The notes below the pieces were generated by a model. The model saw only the letters and a program-made list of their open reading frames with translations. It had not been told where the DNA came from and searched no databases. Of a stretch of DNA of 43,324 nucleotides, positions 39,771 to 43,324 are shown piece by piece. Every line of letters begins with the position of its first letter. Position 1 is the first letter of the stretch. The position numbers and the translations under genes are program-made. The DNA is taken from the NCBI GenBank assembly GCA_009377695.1, contig WHTP01000036.1, forward strand, positions 1 to 43,324, read 5' to 3'. Origin of the DNA: Hyphomicrobiales bacterium (GTDB lineage: Bacteria; Pseudomonadota; Alphaproteobacteria; Rhizobiales; Xanthobacteraceae).

Positions 39771-40754
39771 ATGGTCGCACGTCGCCAATTTATCACGTCC
39801 TCGCTCGCGGTGCTTGGCACCGCCATTTCAACCCATCGATCGTTCGCGCAAGCAAGCAAGTCGACCGATCGTCCCATCCGTTTGATCGTGCCGTTCGCGG
39901 CGGGCGGCGGCGTAGACGTTTTCGCTCGTCTGCTGGCCGACAAGATCAAACAGCAGAAAGGCCACTCCGTCATCGTTGAGAATCGTGCTGGTGCCAATGG
40001 CGCGCTAGGCGGAAATGTGGTGAAGAACGCCGAGGCGGACGGGCAAACTCTGCTCTTCTCGGCTGCGACACATGTCATGGCGCGGCATGTGATGAAAAAT
40101 GCTCCTTATGATCCGATCGCTGACTTCGCACATATTGCCCGAGTCGGCGAAGCGCCCATGATGTTGGTTATGTCGCCCAAGCTGCCGCACCGGAGCATAT
40201 CCGAGGTTATTGCTGATGCCCGCAATCGACCGGACAAATGGACGTTTGCGACTGCGGCATTGGGCGCACCGGGGCATTTGGCGACGGTGGCCTTCAATCA
40301 GCTTGCGGGACTCAATGTGACGATTGTCGCCTATCGGGGAACCGCTCCAGCATTGACCGATGTCGCCGGCGGCCACGTGCAACTCTTGATCGATCCGGTC
40401 CTGGCTCTGTTGCCAATGGCGAACGAAAACAGCGTCGTTGGCCTCGCAGTGACGTCGTCCAAGCGGACCCAACTGGCCCCGAGCTATCCAACCGCAGCAG
40501 AGAGCGGGCTTCCCGGACTGGAATACACGTCGTGGTATGGTGTCTGGGGACCGAAGGGCCTGTCAGCAGACCTTGTTGCAAGCCTGAACGAGACGATCAA
40601 CAACGCCGTCAGGCAACTGGAGAAGGAGGGCCGCCTCGCGCGACTCGGCATCGATGCTGTAGCAGAAAGTCCAGCGCAATTCGGGGCGTACGCGAAAAAC
40701 TATGTCGCTCGCAATGCCGAGTTGCTGAAGGCCGCCAAATTCGCTCCGATTTAG
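39771..40754 (+). CDS. Bug/TctC-type solute-binding protein with Tat-like signal
   Basis: The 327-aa protein starts MVARRQFITSSLAVLGTAIS, a twin-arginine-like signal, and matures near RSFAQ. The ligand loop is RLIVPFAAGGGVDVFARLLA, followed by VIVENRAGANGALGGNVVKN and, later, PHLATVAF-type and YRGTAPALTDVAGGHVQLLI motifs, the usual Bug order. ATG 39771 follows GAAGGAGGGAA; a TTG frame from 39753 is not needed. This Bug gene sits behind the DapA-like gene but is separated by the palindrome pair, so it may have its own promoter. It probably supplies the substrate of the DapA-like enzyme. Confidence 0.93.
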   Translation: MVARRQFITSSLAVLGTAISTHRSFAQASKSTDRPIRLIVPFAAGGGVDVFARLLADKIKQQKGHSVIVENRAGANGALGGNVVKNAEADGQTLLFSAATHVMARHVMKNAPYDPIADFAHIARVGEAPMMLVMSPKLPHRSISEVIADARNRPDKWTFATAALGAPGHLATVAFNQLAGLNVTIVAYRGTAPALTDVAGGHVQLLIDPVLALLPMANENSVVGLAVTSSKRTQLAPSYPTAAESGLPGLEYTSWYGVWGPKGLSADLVASLNETINNAVRQLEKEGRLARLGIDAVAESPAQFGAYAKNYVARNAELLKAAKFAPI

Positions 40755-40781
40755 TGGCGAGACAGTAGCGGAGTTGAAAAA

Positions 40782-40856
40782 TGGTGGGCGCTGTAGGGAT
40801 TGAACCTACGACCTCTCCCGTGTGAAGGGAACGCTCTCCCGCTGAGCTAAGCGCCC
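40782..40856 (-). tRNA. tRNA-Val, anticodon CAC
   Basis: The minus strand from 40856 to 40782 folds as a complete tRNA. The acceptor is GGGCGCT/AGCGCCC with an encoded ACCA end; the D arm is GCTC/GAGC; the anticodon stem is TTCCC/GGGAG with loop TTCACAC, giving anticodon CAC; the T arm is GTAGG/CCTAC with TTCAATC loop. It reads the GUG valine codon. Its 3' end faces the IclR-DapA-Bug segment, and a decayed 3' copy lies at 37454-37497. Confidence 0.96.
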
Positions 40857-40954
40857 GGACCGAGGTCAGGATTTAAGGCACGCAGGGATCGTGTCAAGCG
40901 CGCCGGTGTCGAGCACGGGCCGGGCCCCCTTTTTTGCTGCCCCTTGATGCGATC

Positions 40955-42238
40955 TCAGGCGCGGCTCGGTTGCGGCACCTGCGAGGCGCGGCTTTGCAGC
41001 GCCCGCATGCGGTCGGTGAGCGAGCCTTTGGCGCCTTCGCCGTTACGCTTCTCGCCGCCGGCCGCCGGCGCCAGCGGAGCCGTGGTGGCGCGGCCGGCCT
41101 CGCCGGCAAGCATCGTATCGATCGGCGATCCCGGACCTTCGAGCACATTGGTGAGGCGCGCGACTTCCGCAGCGACATCGTTGATGCGCTCGCGCAGCAC
41201 CGCATTCTCCATGCGTTCGGTCGCCCAGGTGGTCTCGACCTCGCGCTTCATCGCGCTCATCTCAGTCTGCAGCTTGTCGCGCTCAGCTTGTGCCTGCTGG
41301 AGCTGGTTCGTGAGCGCCGCACGCTCGGCCGACAGCGTTTCAGTCGACGTGCGCAGCCGGTTTTCGGCATCCGCCAGTTGGGTGCGCAGTTCGAGCACGA
41401 TGTCGTGCGCGGAGCTTGCTTCGTTGCGCAGCGAATCCGAGGTCTGATCGCGATCCGTCAGGGAGCGGCCCTGCTGATCCACCTGGGCCAGAAGCTCCTG
41501 GACGCGTCGCCCAAGGAACTCTGCTTCGGTGGTCTGCGCGATGACCTGGCGTTCAAGCTCGGCGACCCGGTTCCCCAACGCCCCCGATTTCGCGGTCTCA
41601 TCGATCAATGCCTGGCGGGTCGCGCCAGCAGCCATGGTTTCGATGGTCAGGCGCTCGTTGAGCTCGCGACATTCCTTGTCGAGCCCATCGACCTGGCCTT
41701 TCAGGACCTCGATCTGCGCGCATGTGGTGACGAGCTCGACCCGCTGACTGTCGACGGTCAACGCGGAGTCGTTCATGGTCGTCGTGGTCGCGGCGAGGAG
41801 GCCTCTCGTTTCTTCGAGTTGACGCTCGGCCGCCTGCAACGCGGCGGTTTTTTCGTCGCGCTGGCGCTGCGTCTCGTGCAGGTCCTCGAGAAGCTGCTTT
41901 TCCTTCGCTTCGAGCGCGAACACGGCGGCGGTTTTTTCGCTCAGCTCGAGCTTGACCCGGCCGACGGCCTCGCTCTTCTTTCCGATTTCGGCAAGCTGGC
42001 TGGTTGTCTTGGCCTTCATCTGCTCGACGCTCATTTCGAGGCGTCGCGTCGACATCGCGAATTCGGCGCGCAACTGGTCCTTGTCCGCCTGGATCTCCGC
42101 CATCGACATCGGCGTGATCGCCTCGAGACGGCGCATGGTCAGCCGCACGGCCCGCGCATGCACAACCGGAATCAGGCCGATAATCAGCATGCACGCGACC
42201 AGGAATCCGATCGCGATATACATGATCGGTTCGATCAT
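40955..42238 (-). CDS. Membrane-anchored long coiled-coil protein
   Basis: A 427-aa protein with one N-terminal transmembrane segment (MYIAIGFLVACMLIIGLIPV, about residues 6-25), then a long heptad-rich coiled coil from about 60 to 375 (for example QLAEIGKKSEAVGRVKLELS, ELERQVIAQTTEAEFLGRRV and LRTQLADAENRLRTSTETL), ending in a Pro/Ala/Gly-rich tail. This is the pattern of cytoplasmic, inner-membrane-bound scaffold or cell-division/stress proteins, but no family is recognised. GGAGG precedes the ATG at 42238. Coiled-coil composition makes homology easy to overcall, so the role is open. It lies between the tRNA and eipA genes. Confidence 0.8.
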   Translation of the reverse strand: MIEPIMYIAIGFLVACMLIIGLIPVVHARAVRLTMRRLEAITPMSMAEIQADKDQLRAEFAMSTRRLEMSVEQMKAKTTSQLAEIGKKSEAVGRVKLELSEKTAAVFALEAKEKQLLEDLHETQRQRDEKTAALQAAERQLEETRGLLAATTTTMNDSALTVDSQRVELVTTCAQIEVLKGQVDGLDKECRELNERLTIETMAAGATRQALIDETAKSGALGNRVAELERQVIAQTTEAEFLGRRVQELLAQVDQQGRSLTDRDQTSDSLRNEASSAHDIVLELRTQLADAENRLRTSTETLSAERAALTNQLQQAQAERDKLQTEMSAMKREVETTWATERMENAVLRERINDVAAEVARLTNVLEGPGSPIDTMLAGEAGRATTAPLAPAAGGEKRNGEGAKGSLTDRMRALQSRASQVPQPSRA

Positions 42239-42393
42239 CTGGCTTACGCCTCCTACGCGACCCGCGATTCTGCCACATTGGCACGACGCATTATGCGCCG
42301 CCAGCTTTGGAAACCGTTAACCTAAATCGGGCGTACAGCGCGCAAGCTTCAACCGTGGCAGCCAAAGGCGACCAATGGGCGCATTGGTTTCGC

Positions 42394-42972
42394 TCAGAAC
42401 GGGTTCCAGGTCGGTGCACGGGTGAAATGCAGATAGCCGATATTGGCCCCCAGCCGCAGCCCCACCCCTGAGCGGATCGGAACCAGCACAATATTGCCGG
42501 CACCGAGCGCGGTCATGCCGAAACCGCCCACGAAATAAGCCGACCCATCGATGCCGGCGAAGCGCTGGTACACCGCGTCGGTCGAGGGCAGATGATAGAC
42601 GAGGATCATGGTGCGCGCGCCTTCGCCGCCCCAGTCGAAGCCGATCGATGGGCCTTGCCAGAACACGCGGCGGTCGCCGGCGTTGCGCGTGTAGAGCGTT
42701 CCTTCCCCGTAACGCAGCCCGGCGACGAACGCGCCGCCGGCCTCCTGGCCGAGGATGTAGCCGTTGGGCAGGCCCCATTGGCTGACGGCCTTCTCGATGA
42801 CACTCGCCAGTCCACGCGACACCGTGCCGAAGAAGCTATGTCCGGTCGAAACGAGTTCACCCGGCGCGTATTGCGGGGCGGGGCCCGGCGGCGGCCCCTC
42901 CTGTGCCACCAATGGAGCTCCCAGGCTGGTCAGGACAAGTAGCAACATCGTGGCCCGGAGTACGGCGCCCAT
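42394..42972 (-). CDS. EipA/DUF1134 envelope protein
   Basis: The 192-aa periplasmic protein matches the DUF1134/EipA family, reported to support cell-envelope integrity in Brucella and relatives. A signal peptide (MGAVLRATMLLLVLTSLGAP, ending LVA) precedes a conserved domain: GYILGQEAGGAFVAGLRYGE, LYTRNAGDRRVFWQGPSIGFD, VYHLPSTDAVYQRFAGIDG, VLVPIRSGVGLRLGANIGYL and the C-terminal RAPTWNPF. It is full length. ATG 42972 has GGAG six bases upstream; ATG 42984 would add four residues. It is a single gene, in the same orientation as the coiled-coil gene. Confidence 0.94.
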   Translation of the reverse strand: MGAVLRATMLLLVLTSLGAPLVAQEGPPPGPAPQYAPGELVSTGHSFFGTVSRGLASVIEKAVSQWGLPNGYILGQEAGGAFVAGLRYGEGTLYTRNAGDRRVFWQGPSIGFDWGGEGARTMILVYHLPSTDAVYQRFAGIDGSAYFVGGFGMTALGAGNIVLVPIRSGVGLRLGANIGYLHFTRAPTWNPF

Positions 42973-43093
42973 CGGCAGCTCCATCTCGCATTGTGACTTG
43001 GTACTGGAATGGCGGACTTAACGGCTTCGTCACGCCAATACCCTAGCTTTACGGCACCAACGCAACCGAATCGCCCACAGGATCGGCAATACT

Positions 43094-43324
43094 ATGGCCG
43101 CACCGCGGCATGCACGAAAGCCTGCCTTTCGTCGCGCCAGCGGCGGTGCCGCGGGCGCCGCGCTTGTTGCCCTGGCGTTCGCGTCCGCGCTCCCGATCGG
43201 AGCGGCGACCACCGAATATGTCGTGCTCGACCGCAACAGCGTGTCTTTATCATCGCCGGCGAGCGGCTCTATCTTTTCCAATCGCTTGACAGCAAAGCGG
43301 CATTTGTCGCGGCTGGAGCGCGGG
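43094..43324 (+). pseudogene. Remnant of a YHS-type exported protein, internal deletion/frameshift, edge-truncated
   Basis: From ATG 43094 the frame gives a signal-like stretch (AGAALVALAFASALPIGAAT) and then TTEYVVLDRNS, which resembles the mature start of YHS-type proteins. Continuing in that frame gives an unlike sequence, while from about 43237 the +2 frame reads RVFIIAGERLYLFQSLDSKA, resembling the C-terminal part of the same family. The usual middle part (about 90 residues) is missing. The simplest reading is an internal deletion that also shifts frame, giving a pseudogene. A sequencing or assembly error, or a different gene, cannot be excluded because the window ends here. Confidence 0.5.

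Noticed and set aside
40917-40935. G/C run followed by six T residues, terminator-like
   Set aside because: No proper stem can be formed in the right orientation for the neighbouring minus-strand gene or tRNA.

Overview
The window looks like chromosomal DNA of a GC-rich alphaproteobacterium of the order Hyphomicrobiales, close to Nitrobacteraceae or Xanthobacteraceae. The signs are several Bug/TctC-type solute-binding proteins, an EipA (DUF1134) gene, a GlgE gene, and the long extragenic palindromes typical of Bradyrhizobium relatives. This placement rests on recognising families by eye, not on a search.

Layout. (1) 1-5664: the N-terminal part of glgE (minus strand, running off the left edge), a small zinc-ribbon protein, a Gly-rich secreted protein, a Crp/Fnr regulator, a small conserved protein and a TAXI-type binding protein without a signal peptide. 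(2) 5812-24694: a catabolic and transport region. It holds a small cupin; a minus-strand operon hyuA - hyuB - Asp/Glu-racemase-like protein - Bug protein; a divergent Bug gene; a minus-strand operon of ADP-forming acyl-CoA synthetase - acyl-CoA dehydrogenase - extradiol-type VOC protein; a divergent cupin - Bug pair; a TctA-TctB fusion permease with a 64-aa membrane partner; and a ThDP enzyme. Four Bug genes in the window are served by one visible permease, so several binding proteins may share it. The enzymes fit uptake of small carboxylated compounds, ATP-driven amide or lactam opening, CoA activation, dehydrogenation and dioxygenase-like steps. No substrate can be named from sequence. (3) 24809-34241: a DUF971 protein, an L,D-transpeptidase, a 2067-aa secreted RTX protein joining an ExeM-type nuclease to a 5'-nucleotidase-like domain, a secreted protein of unknown function, a MORN-like small protein and a 19-codon Lys/Ala peptide gene. 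(4) 34489-36788: a divergent metal-homeostasis locus. A SmtB-like ArsR repressor and a His-rich protein face a Cys-rich small protein and a COG0523 (CobW-type) GTPase, with a palindrome between them. (5) 37454-40856: an IclR regulator with three inverted repeats upstream, a DapA-like lyase/aldolase and a Bug protein, bounded by tRNA-Val(CAC) on one side and a decayed 3' piece of a tRNA-Val-like sequence on the other. (6) 40955-43324: a membrane-anchored coiled-coil protein, EipA, and what looks like a YHS-type gene broken by an internal deletion at the right edge.

The most unusual DNA-level signal is a family of 75-78 bp palindromes with CTAGTG...CACTAG ends. They occur as neighbouring pairs at 25191-25357 and 39540-39707, with a decayed composite at 5697-5800. 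The pairs have near-perfect arms whose sequence differs between members. No CRISPR array, rRNA, integrase or intact transposase gene was seen.
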